From positions 1 to 40,948 of the forward strand of contig JAJZPI010000012.1 in the NCBI GenBank assembly GCA_021811275.1: a stretch of DNA of 40,948 nucleotides, given 5' to 3'. The notes under the pieces are model-generated. The model worked only from the letters and a program-made list of their open reading frames with translations. It had not been told where the DNA came from and made no database searches. The DNA is from Deltaproteobacteria bacterium (GTDB taxonomy: Bacteria; Desulfobacterota; Desulfarculia; Desulfarculales; Desulfarculaceae). Position 1 is the first letter of the stretch; every line of letters begins with the position of its first letter. Made by a program: the position numbers and the translations under genes. Of the stretch, positions 33,434 through 40,948 are shown piece after piece.

Positions 33434-33552
33434 CCTAGAAAGGCAGGCCCAAGCGGCCTATCGCCGCGGTTGGGGATGCTGTAACACGTTCAGGCGGTGC
33501 GGGCAACCTCCGCACCGGCCGCCCGCGCCGGTCCCAGGGCATCCGGGCGGGC

Positions 33553-33777
33553 TCAAGCGCCCTGAAAGGGGTCCTGCACCTGGCCCCGCTCCACCATCTC
33601 GGCGAACTCGCGAAGGGTCTTGGCGGTTTCGGCCGCGCCGGCCTCGGCGCAGTAACGGCCCGCCCCCAATACCATGAGCAGGTGGCCTACCCGTTCGCCG
33701 CGGCCGGTGGCTTCGGCCACCACGGGGGTGACAGCGGTGATGAAATCCTGGATGGTTTGGGTGGAATCATCTGCCAT
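33553..33777 (-). CDS. 74-residue protein of unknown function
   Basis: A small acidic, helical protein (MADDSTQTIQDFITAVTP, then RVGHLLMVLGAGRYCAEAGA). It contains one Cys and no signal peptide or membrane segment. AAGGAA lies about ten bases upstream of the ATG at 33777; an extended frame to 33852 lacks a ribosome site. It precedes fliL by 119 bases, with a hairpin (CGGTGCGG at 33495-33502 / CCGCACCG at 33510-33517) between them. I do not recognise the family. Confidence 0.6.
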   Translation of the reverse strand: MADDSTQTIQDFITAVTPVVAEATGRGERVGHLLMVLGAGRYCAEAGAAETAKTLREFAEMVERGQVQDPFQGA

Positions 33778-33878
33778 TTTGGAGTTTTCCTTCCTGGGCT
33801 TGTGACCTGTCGCCCATGGTATCAGGCATGGGCCAGGCTTGACAACGCTCATGGCGGGGGTTAGGCGGGCAGCTCGGC

Positions 33879-33907
33879 TTGACAGATGGGCACGCGTGGC
33901 CTAACCT
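33879..33907 (+). promoter_or_regulatory. Candidate promoter of the M23 peptidase gene
   Basis: TTGACA (33879-33884) and TAACCT (33902-33907) are 17 bases apart, about 43 bases before the start codon. Confidence 0.5.
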
Positions 33908-33950
33908 TCCGAAATATTGTTTTTTGTGGTCACTAGCCGGAGTTGAGCCA

Positions 33951-35333
33951 ATGTCCATGGCCCGTTCGCTGACCCTGGCGGTCCTGCTGGTCCTCGCCGC
34001 CGTCATAATCCTGCCTTTGGTTTTCTTCTGGCCCTACCTGGAGGGCCAGGCCCCGGTGATCGAACTGGGCGCCCCCCTGACCCACCTGGGCCGGCAGACG
34101 CCGCTGCGCCTGGCCATCAAGGATGAGCAGACCGGTCTGTCCATGGTCAAGGTGGTGTTGGTCCAAGGGACCAAGGAGATCAGCCTGCTGGACAAGAAGT
34201 TCACCGGGGCCTCTATCTGGGACCGCAAGGGCGAGGGCCTGGCCGAGGTGAGCCTGGACATAAAGGCGCCGGAGCTCAACCTGGCCCAAGGGCCGGCCAC
34301 GGTAATCATCGAGGCCCGCGACCGCTCCTTCCGGGGCTTTTTCCACGGCAACCTGAGCCGGCTGGAACTGCCGGTGGTGGTGGCCACCGTTCCCCCGCGC
34401 CTGAGCGTACTCAGCCGGACCATCCATCTCAACCGGGGCGGGGTGGGCCTGGCGGTCTATAGGGCCACCGAGAACACCACGCTGCACGGAGTGCAGGTGG
34501 GCGGCCGCACCTTCCGGGGCTTCAGCCCCTGGCCGCAGGATCCCCAGGCCAGGCTTTGCTACTTCGCCTATGGCGACGACGAGCCCCAGAACGCCCCCAT
34601 CAAGCTCTTCGCCCAGGACGCCGCGGGCAACCAAGCCACCGCCTCCCTGACCGTGCGGTTGAAATGGCGTGAATTCAAAAGCGACAAACTGAATATCGGC
34701 GATGAGTTCCTCAATGCCATCAGCGGCCGCTTCGCCGGCGAGGCCCCGGCCGAGCGCCAGCACAGCCCTCTGGACACCTTCCTTTGGGTCAACGAGGACC
34801 TCAGGCGGATCAACCACCAGAAGATCACGGAGATACTCGCCAAGTCCGACACCTACCAACTCTGGCAGGGCACCTTCCAACGCCCCCTGGGCAAGCCCAT
34901 GGCCGGTTTCGCCGACCGGCGCACCTACAGCTACAAGGGCAAGGATGTCAGCGCCTCGGTGCACCTGGGCGCGGACCTGGCCGACTTGGCCGCCAGCCCC
35001 ATCAAGGCGGTGGCCGCGGGCACGGTGCTGCACGCCGGGCCCCTTGGCATCTACGGCAACGCGGTGATCCTGGACCACGGCCAGGGCGTGGCGACCCTCT
35101 ACGGCCACATGTCGGAGGTTTCGGTCCAGCCTGGGCAGAGCGTGGCGGTGGACCAGGAACTGGGGCGCTCCGGAGCCACCGGGCTGGCCCTGGGCGACCA
35201 CCTGCATTTCTCGGTTCTGGTGGGAGGAGTGTTCGTCAATCCCACCGAGTGGTGGGATCCCCATTGGATTCAAGACAACGTGGAGTTGAGGTTCCAGGAG
35301 GCCAACCTGCCTTGGCCCAGGCCGGTTAAATAG
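33951..35333 (+). CDS. M23-family peptidoglycan endopeptidase, membrane-anchored
   Basis: A 460-residue protein. One N-terminal helix (LAVLLVLAAVIILPLVFFW) anchors it. Residues about 45-250 are beta-rich with Ig-like traits (RLAIKDEQTGLSMVKVVLVQ, and a second module). The C-terminal LytM domain (about 330-440) has the metal ligands VHLGADLAD and HLHFS, so it should be active on peptide cross-links. The ATG at 33951 follows GGAG by eight bases. An upstream in-frame extension lacks a ribosome site. The ChaN-PDZ lipoprotein gene follows after 87 bases. Confidence 0.9.
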   Translation: MSMARSLTLAVLLVLAAVIILPLVFFWPYLEGQAPVIELGAPLTHLGRQTPLRLAIKDEQTGLSMVKVVLVQGTKEISLLDKKFTGASIWDRKGEGLAEVSLDIKAPELNLAQGPATVIIEARDRSFRGFFHGNLSRLELPVVVATVPPRLSVLSRTIHLNRGGVGLAVYRATENTTLHGVQVGGRTFRGFSPWPQDPQARLCYFAYGDDEPQNAPIKLFAQDAAGNQATASLTVRLKWREFKSDKLNIGDEFLNAISGRFAGEAPAERQHSPLDTFLWVNEDLRRINHQKITEILAKSDTYQLWQGTFQRPLGKPMAGFADRRTYSYKGKDVSASVHLGADLADLAASPIKAVAAGTVLHAGPLGIYGNAVILDHGQGVATLYGHMSEVSVQPGQSVAVDQELGRSGATGLALGDHLHFSVLVGGVFVNPTEWWDPHWIQDNVELRFQEANLPWPRPVK

Positions 35334-35420
35334 CGGAGGCGCGCAATTACATGTTCAAGCCCTGTCATGTTACCATGTTAGCCCAAGTCGGTTTCCGGCC
35401 CTGGGAGAGGACGGCTTGGC

Positions 35421-36647
35421 ATGGTTCGCCGACTGAGATTCACTGACCAGGTCTGCCAGGGCAGGGGCAGGGCTTCTGTCTTGACCCTCACCCTGGCCTT
35501 CGCCATGTCCCTAGTCCTTGCCTGGGCCTTGGCTGGATGCGCCACCATGGGAGAAAGCCCCGCCTCCCTTCCCCCGGTGGGAACCGCCTACGCCCGCGGC
35601 TTATCGCATCCCCTTTCCCGGACGGAGCTGCGCGATCTGCTGGCCAAAACCCGGGTGCTGGTGGTGGGCGAGGTCCACGATCACCCCGGCCACCACCAGG
35701 TTCAACTCGACCTGCTCAAGGCCATGGCCGATACCGGCGGCCCCCTGGTGGTGGGCATCGAGTGGTTGGACCAGAGCGCCCAGCCGGCCTGCGAACGCCT
35801 CGGCGCGGGCGAGGTGGGGGTGGAGGAGTTCGCCCGCCTGGTCGATTGGGAGCACGCCTGGGGATTCCCCCTGGAGCTTTACGCCCCTATTCTGGAGGAG
35901 GTGCGCGCCCGCCGCCTACGTCTGGTGGCCTTGAACGCCCCCCTGGCCGTGGTGCGCCAGGTGGCCCGGAGCGGCCTCGCCTCTTTGGAGCCGTCCCAGC
36001 GCGCGCTCCTGGCCCCGGCCCTGGACCTGAAGGACCAGGCCTACCGCGCTCGCCTGGACGCCCAGTTCGCCATGCACGGCTTCCAGGACCCGCTGAGCCG
36101 GGAGAACTTCTTCGCCGCGCAGGTGTCGCGCGACGAGACCATGGCCCACAACCTGGCCGGGGCCCTGCACCCCTGGCCGGACAGCGACGTCAGGGCGGTG
36201 GTGCTGGCCGGGGGAGGACACCTGGCCCACGGCGAGGGCCTGCCCCCTCGCATCAGCCGCCGGCTGCCCGGCTCGGCCCTCGTTACCGCCTTGGCCGTGC
36301 CCGCCGAGGCGGCCCCGGACCTGACCGCCTCGGACCCCGACGGCTGGCCGGCCGACATTTTGGTCGTCAGCGCGCCCGCTCCGCCCAAACCGCCCCGGCT
36401 GGGGGTGGTCCTGCAGGAAGTACCAGCCGGTTTGCTTATAGAACGGGTGCTCGCCGGCAGCGCCGCCGCCCGGGCCGGCTGGCGGGCCGGGGATGTGCTG
36501 ATCAGCCTGGACGGCGCGGCGCTGAGCCGGATCAAGCAGATACACGACCTGGTGCGTGACGCGCCCTGGGCCCCGCACACCTACCGTATCAAGCGCGGGG
36601 ACACGGAGCTCGATTCCGCCATCACCCTGGGCGGTGGGGAGCGGTAA
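35421..36647 (+). CDS. ChaN-like lipoprotein with C-terminal PDZ domain
   Basis: A 408-residue probable lipoprotein. The signal sequence has a lipobox ending LAGC near residue 40. The ChaN/Tiki-like domain (about 65-300) shows VVGEVHDHPGHHQVQLD and GGGHLAHGEGLP. ChaN of Campylobacter binds heme, while Tiki-superfamily members are metalloproteases, so heme binding or proteolysis are both possible. Residues about 330-400 are a PDZ domain (LGVVLQEVPAGLLIERVLAG, then AGDVLISLDG). The fusion ChaN-PDZ is known in Desulfobacterota-like genomes as far as I recall. GGGAGAGG is 12 bases upstream; ATG 35505 would leave a shorter signal peptide. Confidence 0.82.
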   Translation: MVRRLRFTDQVCQGRGRASVLTLTLAFAMSLVLAWALAGCATMGESPASLPPVGTAYARGLSHPLSRTELRDLLAKTRVLVVGEVHDHPGHHQVQLDLLKAMADTGGPLVVGIEWLDQSAQPACERLGAGEVGVEEFARLVDWEHAWGFPLELYAPILEEVRARRLRLVALNAPLAVVRQVARSGLASLEPSQRALLAPALDLKDQAYRARLDAQFAMHGFQDPLSRENFFAAQVSRDETMAHNLAGALHPWPDSDVRAVVLAGGGHLAHGEGLPPRISRRLPGSALVTALAVPAEAAPDLTASDPDGWPADILVVSAPAPPKPPRLGVVLQEVPAGLLIERVLAGSAAARAGWRAGDVLISLDGAALSRIKQIHDLVRDAPWAPHTYRIKRGDTELDSAITLGGGER

Positions 36648-36762
36648 GCCCCTTCATCCACCCAGGGCGGCTGCAACACCAGGATTTGTGTTCCATGGGG
36701 GGACCCATACCTGAAAAGCCGGGGGGGCGCTGCCTCAGCCCCTTCCCCAGGGAGCCGGCGGC

Positions 36763-37533
36763 ATGGATATTGCGACCATCATAGGGATCCTTTCGGGCTT
36801 GGCGCTGATCTTCGGCGCGATCATGCTTGGCGGCTCGGTTTTTTCATTTCTGGACACCCCCAGCATCATGATCGTCCTGGGGGGGACTCTTGCTTCCCTG
36901 TTGATAAACTTCCCCCTTCGCGACGTAATCCAAGCCTTCCAGATGACCAAGCAGGTCTTCACCGAACGCAAGGTGGACCCCAACGAGGTGGTGCGGGTCA
37001 TCATCACCGTGGCCAACCTCTCGCGTCGCCAGGGCCTGGTGGCCTTGTCCAAGGTGCGCACCGAGAACGCCATCTTGAAGAAGGCCCTGAACCTGATCGC
37101 CGATGGCGCCAGCGAAAACATCATCAGCGAGACGCTGCGCATCGAGATCGAGGCCCTTAAGCAGCGCCGCCTGGTGGCCCAGGACGCCTTCCGCAAAATG
37201 GGGTCCTACTCCCCGGCCTATGGCATGCTGGGAACCCTGATCGGTCTGATCCAGATGCTCAGAACCCTTGACGACCCCAAAGGCATCGGCCCGGGCATGG
37301 CCACCGCCCTGATCACCACATTCTACGGGTCCATGCTTTCCACCCTTCTTTTCCTGCCCATAGCCGGCAAGCTGAGAAGCCGCACCCAGCTGGAGGTGGT
37401 CAACCTGGAGATCATCTTCCAAGGCGCGCTGATGATTCTGGAAAACAACAATCCCATGTTAATCCACGAAAAGTTGAGTTCCTTCATCCCGCCGCGGGTG
37501 CGCGACGCCTACCGTTCAACCCGGGAGGGCTAG
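36763..37533 (+). CDS. motA: Flagellar motor stator MotA
   Basis: A 256-residue MotA/PomA with four transmembrane segments. The first, IIGILSGLALIFGAIML, and the second, SIMIVLGGTLASLLINFP, come before the cytoplasmic loop with conserved charged residues (RRLVAQDAFRKMGSYSPAYG). Helices 3 and 4 follow (GMLGTLIGLIQML, TALITTFYGSMLSTLLFLP). Five copies surround two MotB, and the ring rotates around them. The sequence is PomA-like. The next gene begins right after its stop codon. Confidence 0.95.
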   Translation: MDIATIIGILSGLALIFGAIMLGGSVFSFLDTPSIMIVLGGTLASLLINFPLRDVIQAFQMTKQVFTERKVDPNEVVRVIITVANLSRRQGLVALSKVRTENAILKKALNLIADGASENIISETLRIEIEALKQRRLVAQDAFRKMGSYSPAYGMLGTLIGLIQMLRTLDDPKGIGPGMATALITTFYGSMLSTLLFLPIAGKLRSRTQLEVVNLEIIFQGALMILENNNPMLIHEKLSSFIPPRVRDAYRSTREG

Positions 37534-38262
37534 GTGGCCGAGGAATACCGCAGCTTCACCGCCTTGGAGGAGGAAGAGGAAGGCTCGCAGGAGTGGATGC
37601 TGACTTATGGTGACATGGTCACTCTCCTGCTCACCTTCTTTGTGTTTCTGTTCTCGGTCAGTTCCCTGGACACCCAGCGCTTCGACAGCATGGTGAACTC
37701 GGTGCAGGGGGCCTTGACCGGCGGCGGGCCCACGCCCGCGGTCCTGCGCGAGAGCTACGAAACCAGCTCTCCCTTCATGCAAAAGGGTCTTGACCCCTTG
37801 GCGCTCCTTGAGGAGCAGGGTTTGGCCGAAGATGCCCGCGAGATGGTGTCGGGCCAGAACTTTGGTGATTCGCTGGACGTGGTGGCCGAGGGTCGAAAAG
37901 TGACCCTTCGGGTGAAGGGACAAACCCTTTTCGACTCCGGTTCGGCGAAGATCAACCCGGGGGCCTTCCCCATGCTGGATCAAGTCGCCAGGCTTGTGCG
38001 TGAATATCCCACCTACCGGCTTGACATAAAGGGGCATACCGACCCCCGGCCCATCAACACTCCCAAATTCGACAGCAACTGGGAGTTGAGCGCCTTGCGT
38101 TCCACCGCGGTGCTGCGCTACCTGATGGACAAGGGCATTTCTCCCAAGCGGATGACGGCCACGGGCTACGCCGACACCCAGCCCCTAGCGCCCAACAACA
38201 GCGAGGAGAACATGGCCAAGAACAGGAGGGTGGAGTTTGTTTTGGAAAAAAAAGAAAAGTAA
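37534..38262 (+). CDS. motB: Flagellar motor stator MotB
   Basis: A 242-residue MotB/PomB. The start is a GTG immediately after the motA stop with GGGAGGG in the motA end. The single transmembrane helix holds the ion-carrying Asp D27 (LTYGDMVTLLLTFFVFLF). A plug/linker region follows, then the OmpA-like peptidoglycan-binding domain (about 120-240; DIKGHTDPRP and NRRVEFVL). It has a short acidic N-terminus (five Glu in a row). The last 26 bases overlap the PilZ gene, which starts with TTG. Confidence 0.95.
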   Translation: MAEEYRSFTALEEEEEGSQEWMLTYGDMVTLLLTFFVFLFSVSSLDTQRFDSMVNSVQGALTGGGPTPAVLRESYETSSPFMQKGLDPLALLEEQGLAEDAREMVSGQNFGDSLDVVAEGRKVTLRVKGQTLFDSGSAKINPGAFPMLDQVARLVREYPTYRLDIKGHTDPRPINTPKFDSNWELSALRSTAVLRYLMDKGISPKRMTATGYADTQPLAPNNSEENMAKNRRVEFVLEKKEK

Positions 38263-38659
38263 GGGGGATGACCCCTTCGGCCTGGAGTTTGAGGAAGGAC
38301 CCCGTTATTATTTTAGGGTATGTCCCGCTCCCGACCGTCCGGTGACCTTCCAAGTTGGCGGCAAGGTCTATCCCGTGGAGGATATCAGCGCCGGTGGATT
38401 CGCCCTGCATGCCGAGGGAGTGGCCCCCGGCCAACAAGTGCCCGGTTTGCTGAGTCTGCCAGGCGCCGACAAGCCCATACCGGTGGTGGTAACCGTGCGC
38501 GGCGTCAGCCCCCACGGGTTGGTGGGGACCGAGTTCGCCAAAATCCGCGAGGGCGACCAGGAACTCATTCACCTGTACGTCTTGGCCCGGCAGAAGGAAG
38601 AGATCGAGCAGCGAAAACGCGAGGGCAAGGTGGAGAGCGAGCCCCCCTTCGAGAGCTGA
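38237..38659 (+). CDS. One-domain PilZ protein, starting inside motB
   Basis: A 140-residue PilZ protein with R23-x3-R27 (RYYFR) and D49-x-S51-x2-G54 (DISAGG), the complete c-di-GMP signature. It starts with a TTG at 38237. AGGAGG lies exactly seven bases upstream, inside the last motB codons, so translation is coupled to motB. A Lys-rich N-terminus (KKKK) and a charged C-terminal helix flank the domain. The position suggests c-di-GMP control of the MotAB stator, similar in idea to YcgR or MotI, but it is not homologous to either in domain layout. Confidence 0.87.
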   Translation: MFWKKKKSKGDDPFGLEFEEGPRYYFRVCPAPDRPVTFQVGGKVYPVEDISAGGFALHAEGVAPGQQVPGLLSLPGADKPIPVVVTVRGVSPHGLVGTEFAKIREGDQELIHLYVLARQKEEIEQRKREGKVESEPPFES

Positions 38660-38801
38660 CCGGTGTCCGATGGGACCCATGGGGTTTGACATTGCCTTCC
38701 CCTTGGGCACTGTTTAAAATTTATTCAATAACTTTTCAATGACCCTTGGCCGGATTCCGTACAAGGGGGACAACGCCTAAACGCCGGGAGGAGCCCAAAC
38801 C

Positions 38802-39113
38802 ATGGAATTGACGGTTACGCCGCAGGGCGACTTGGCCCAGATCGAGGTGATCGGCAGCATTGACGAACGTGGCGCCGAGGAGCTCAAACGCCGGTTCCTG
38901 GAACTTGACGTATCTTCCCTTAAGGAAGTGGTCTTCGATTTCGGAGGCGTGACCTTCATCGGCAGTGCCGGCATCGGCAAGCTGCTGCTTTTCTACAAGA
39001 ACGTGGCGGCCCAGGGCGGCAAGATCCGCATCGAAAACATGTCCAAGGACATCTACACAATGTTCAAGGTGGTCAAGCTGGACAAGATCTTCAACATATC
39101 CCCGGCCAAATAA
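38802..39113 (+). CDS. STAS-domain anti-sigma-factor antagonist-like protein
   Basis: A 103-residue STAS protein (SpoIIAA/RsbV-like): IEVIGSIDERGAEELKRRF and VVFDFGGVTFIGSAGIGKL, with S55 at the usual phosphorylation site. Such proteins bind anti-sigma factors or act in partner switching. It begins the STAS-STAS-CheY-CheA cluster. GGAGGAG precedes the ATG. No anti-sigma kinase or sigma factor is nearby, so the partner is unknown. Confidence 0.85.
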   Translation: MELTVTPQGDLAQIEVIGSIDERGAEELKRRFLELDVSSLKEVVFDFGGVTFIGSAGIGKLLLFYKNVAAQGGKIRIENMSKDIYTMFKVVKLDKIFNISPAK

Positions 39114-39127
39114 GCGGAGTCCGGCAG

Positions 39128-39421
39128 GTGCTGACTTCCGTCCTCAACGGACAAAACCTGTCGATAGCCGGCGAGCTTCAGGTCCAATACCTCGATTCCC
39201 TAAAGGACGCCCTGGACCAGGCCCTTGCGTATCCCCAGCCGTTGGACGTGGACCTGGCGGGGGTGAGCGAGGCGGACCTGGCGGGCCTGCAGCTCCTTTT
39301 GGCCTTTTCCCAAGCCCGCCGAGAGGTAGGCGAGACGCGCTTCATCGGGGTCCAGCCCTCCTTGGAAAAGGCCTTGGCGCTGACGGGCCTGGACGCGCTT
39401 TTGGCCGGACACCTGGGCTAG
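39128..39421 (+). CDS. Second STAS-domain protein, no phosphorylatable Ser
   Basis: A 97-residue STAS/MlaB-like protein starting with GTG, 14 bases after the first. The conserved loop reads EADLAGLQLL, with Leu where the phosphorylated Ser or Thr normally sits, so it cannot be controlled in the usual way. It could be a constitutive or decoy form of the first protein, or a MlaB-like binder. Between it and the response regulator are 30 bases. Confidence 0.72.
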   Translation: MLTSVLNGQNLSIAGELQVQYLDSLKDALDQALAYPQPLDVDLAGVSEADLAGLQLLLAFSQARREVGETRFIGVQPSLEKALALTGLDALLAGHLG

Positions 39422-39451
39422 GTTCGGCATCTCCCGGCACCGGGGGCAGGT

Positions 39452-39838
39452 ATGAGCAAGCTTATTCTGATTGTGGACGACTCGGCGACCCTGCGCATGT
39501 CGGTGGAGATGACCCTCAAACCGGCTGGCTATGAGGTGGCCCAGGCCATCAACGGCCGGGAGGGGCTGGAGGCGCTCAACAAGCTGGCGGCCAAGGCCCA
39601 GACCCCGGCCATGATCATCAGCGACGTGAACATGCCCGTGATGGACGGCATCACCTTTATCAGGGAGGTCAAGAAGACCGCCTTCAAGTACGTTCCCATC
39701 CTGGTTTTGACCACCGAGCGCGAGGACAGCAAAAAGCTGGAGGGAAAAAGCGCCGGAGCCGCCGGCTGGTTGGTCAAACCGTTCAAGCCCGAGACCCTGC
39801 TGACCGTGGTCCGCAAATTCACCCGTACCCTCTCCTGA
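39452..39838 (+). CDS. cheY: CheY-like single-domain response regulator
   Basis: A 128-residue receiver domain. It has D9 and D10 binding Mg, D58 as phospho-acceptor (MIISDVNMPVMDG), a conserved Thr in VLTTERED and Lys in WLVKPF. Single-domain receivers next to cheA bind the motor switch or serve as phosphate sinks. cheA starts 12 bases after its stop. The longer alpha-2/loop region (ALNKLAAKAQTPA) is common in deltaproteobacterial chemotaxis operons. Confidence 0.92.
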   Translation: MSKLILIVDDSATLRMSVEMTLKPAGYEVAQAINGREGLEALNKLAAKAQTPAMIISDVNMPVMDGITFIREVKKTAFKYVPILVLTTEREDSKKLEGKSAGAAGWLVKPFKPETLLTVVRKFTRTLS

Positions 39839-39850
39839 GGCGGAGCGGCC

Positions 39851-40948
39851 ATGGAAGAAAAGCTCCTAAAAATATTCGCCGAGGAATCGCAGGAAATCAT
39901 AGAGAGCTTGGAAAAGGGCCTCTTGGACCTGGAAGGCAGCGAGAACCCGGAGGAGATCAACGCCGTCTTCCGCGCGGCCCATACCATGAAGGGTAACGCC
40001 GGCATCGTCGGTTACGACGACGTGGTGGACCTGACCCACCTCATGGAAGGCCTGTTGGACGAGATGCGCCAGGGCCGCATGGTTCCCGACGGCCAGATCG
40101 TGGGGCTTTTGCTGTCGGCGGTGGACGCCCTTAAGGTGCTGGTGGGCGGGCGCCTGGCCGGCCAGTCCCCGCCCCGGCCCGAGGACATAATTGCCATGCT
40201 CTCCCGGCGGCTGGAAGGCGAGGCCCCCACCCCGGCCCCGGCCGCCGCCGTGTCCGCGCCGGCCGGGGCCTCCAAGGCCAATACCTTTCGCATCACCATA
40301 CGCTTTGATCCCCAGATCCTGGCCACGGGTACCGATCCCCTTCAGCTTTTCCTGGAGTTGGAGGAGGTGGGGCGGCTGGAGCAGGTGATCTGTCACGCCG
40401 ACAAGCTGCCGTCCTGGCAGGAGATGGCGCCAGACAAGCTCTACCTTTGGTGGGAGGTCCTGCTCCAAACCGAACAGCCGCGCCAGGTCCTGGACGATGT
40501 CTTCATCTTCGTCCGCGACGAGAACGAAATCCGGATAGAGGAAATCGCGCCCGCCGCTGCGCCCATGGCGGTTGCTTCGGCTCCGGCCGCCACTTCTCCA
40601 CGGCCGGCTCCCATGCCGGCCCAGCCACGGCAGCGCCCGGCCGCGCCGACCGCATCGCCGGCGGCTCAGGCATCGCCAGACGCAGTCCGTCCCGCGGCCC
40701 CGGCCCATCCGTCCGAGGAGGGTCGCTCTCCGGCGTCGTCCAAGCCGGTGATGCAGGCGTCCACGATTCGGGTGGAGACGGACAAGCTGGACAAGCTGGT
40801 GAACCTGGTGGGTGAGCTGGTAATCGGGGTGGCGCGGGTGAACCAGCTTTCCGAGGGGTCGGGCGGTGAGGACCTGGGCGGCGCGGTGGAGGCGCTGGAC
40901 CACATCAGCCGAGACCTGCAGGAGCAGGTGATGCGGGTGCGCATGATC
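39851..40948 (+). CDS. cheA: Chemotaxis histidine kinase CheA, 3' end outside window
   Basis: The first 366 residues of CheA; the frame is open to the window end. The P1 HPt domain has phosphorylated H44 in AAHTMKGNAG. A Pro/Ala-rich linker, a P2-like region (about 145-235; TFRITIRFDPQILATG), a second Pro/Ala-rich linker (about 240-295) and the dimerisation domain P3 follow (STIRVETDKLDKLVNLVGEL, then VMRVRMI). Catalytic P4 and the CheW-like P5 domain must lie beyond the window. The antisense frames here are shadows. CheA would phosphorylate the CheY just upstream. CheW, receptors and methylation genes are not visible. Confidence 0.95.
   Translation, partial: MEEKLLKIFAEESQEIIESLEKGLLDLEGSENPEEINAVFRAAHTMKGNAGIVGYDDVVDLTHLMEGLLDEMRQGRMVPDGQIVGLLLSAVDALKVLVGGRLAGQSPPRPEDIIAMLSRRLEGEAPTPAPAAAVSAPAGASKANTFRITIRFDPQILATGTDPLQLFLELEEVGRLEQVICHADKLPSWQEMAPDKLYLWWEVLLQTEQPRQVLDDVFIFVRDENEIRIEEIAPAAAPMAVASAPAATSPRPAPMPAQPRQRPAAPTASPAAQASPDAVRPAAPAHPSEEGRSPASSKPVMQASTIRVETDKLDKLVNLVGELVIGVARVNQLSEGSGGEDLGGAVEALDHISRDLQEQVMRVRMI

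Noticed and set aside
38686-38720. Promoter before the STAS genes (TTGACA and TAAAAT)
   Set aside because: The spacing is 23 bases, too long for sigma-70, and no sigma-54 or sigma-28 pattern fits. The AT-rich patch may still be regulatory.

Overview
The window is about 41 kb of GC-rich bacterial chromosome, densely packed with genes on both strands. The gene mix suggests a strictly anaerobic, motile member of the Desulfobacterota (a Desulfarculales-like deltaproteobacterium is my best guess). The pointers are an indolepyruvate:ferredoxin oxidoreductase pair, a Mg-chelatase-type AAA+ ATPase, a sigma-54 response regulator, MotAB/FliL/CheA genes, and unknown proteins I associate with that group. 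The taxonomy is inference, because no rRNA gene is present. I see no tRNA, rRNA, CRISPR array, transposase or phage gene. The window looks like a core chromosome, with interest mainly in regulation and small genes.

Layout. 1-785: 3' part of a ChlI/BchI-like ATPase. 786-1207: gene-free stretch with two large palindromic repeats. 1208-3270 (minus): GNAT acetyltransferase, MinD/ParA ATPase, zinc-ribbon/winged-helix protein. 3368-4930: NtrC-type response regulator. 5037-8267: CobD-like decarboxylase and glycogen branching enzyme. 8268-8885: long noncoding stretch ending in the lexA promoter. 8886-9819: lexA and a cupin, closed by two tandem terminators, the second lying inside the end of the opposing gene. 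9878-13827 (minus): TPR lipoprotein-like exported protein, Nudix hydrolase and GT39 glycosyltransferase, translationally close-coupled. 14010-16771 (minus): a leader-peptide attenuator, a class I aminotransferase and mtaB. 16834-18463 (minus): conserved unknown protein, then a 48-residue zinc ribbon with an HD-GYP protein. 18611-20975: YkgJ-like protein, cupin and perosamine-synthase-like aminotransferase. 20972-22324 (minus): cNMP/PAS membrane sensor. 22619-25088: iorAB. 25228-28526: ABM protein, methyltransferase, MFS exporter and PilZ protein. 28664-33777 (minus): FtsX-type ABC exporter operon with membrane fusion protein, FliL-like protein and a 74-residue unknown. 33951-36647: M23 peptidase and ChaN-PDZ lipoprotein. 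36763-40948: motA-motB-pilZ, then STAS-STAS-cheY-cheA (cheA cut by the window end).

How parts work together. The right end is a motility module: MotAB stator, a PilZ protein whose gene starts inside motB and whose product could couple c-di-GMP to the motor, then a chemosensory operon headed by two STAS proteins. Two further c-di-GMP proteins (HD-GYP at 17221-18225, PilZ at 27717-28526) lie elsewhere in the window. The best candidate for something not described before is the leader at 16594-16771. It has a 27-codon ORF with Phe-Ser-Gly-Tyr-Tyr-Cys, a terminator with eight U residues and two competing pairings, all just upstream of an aminotransferase gene.
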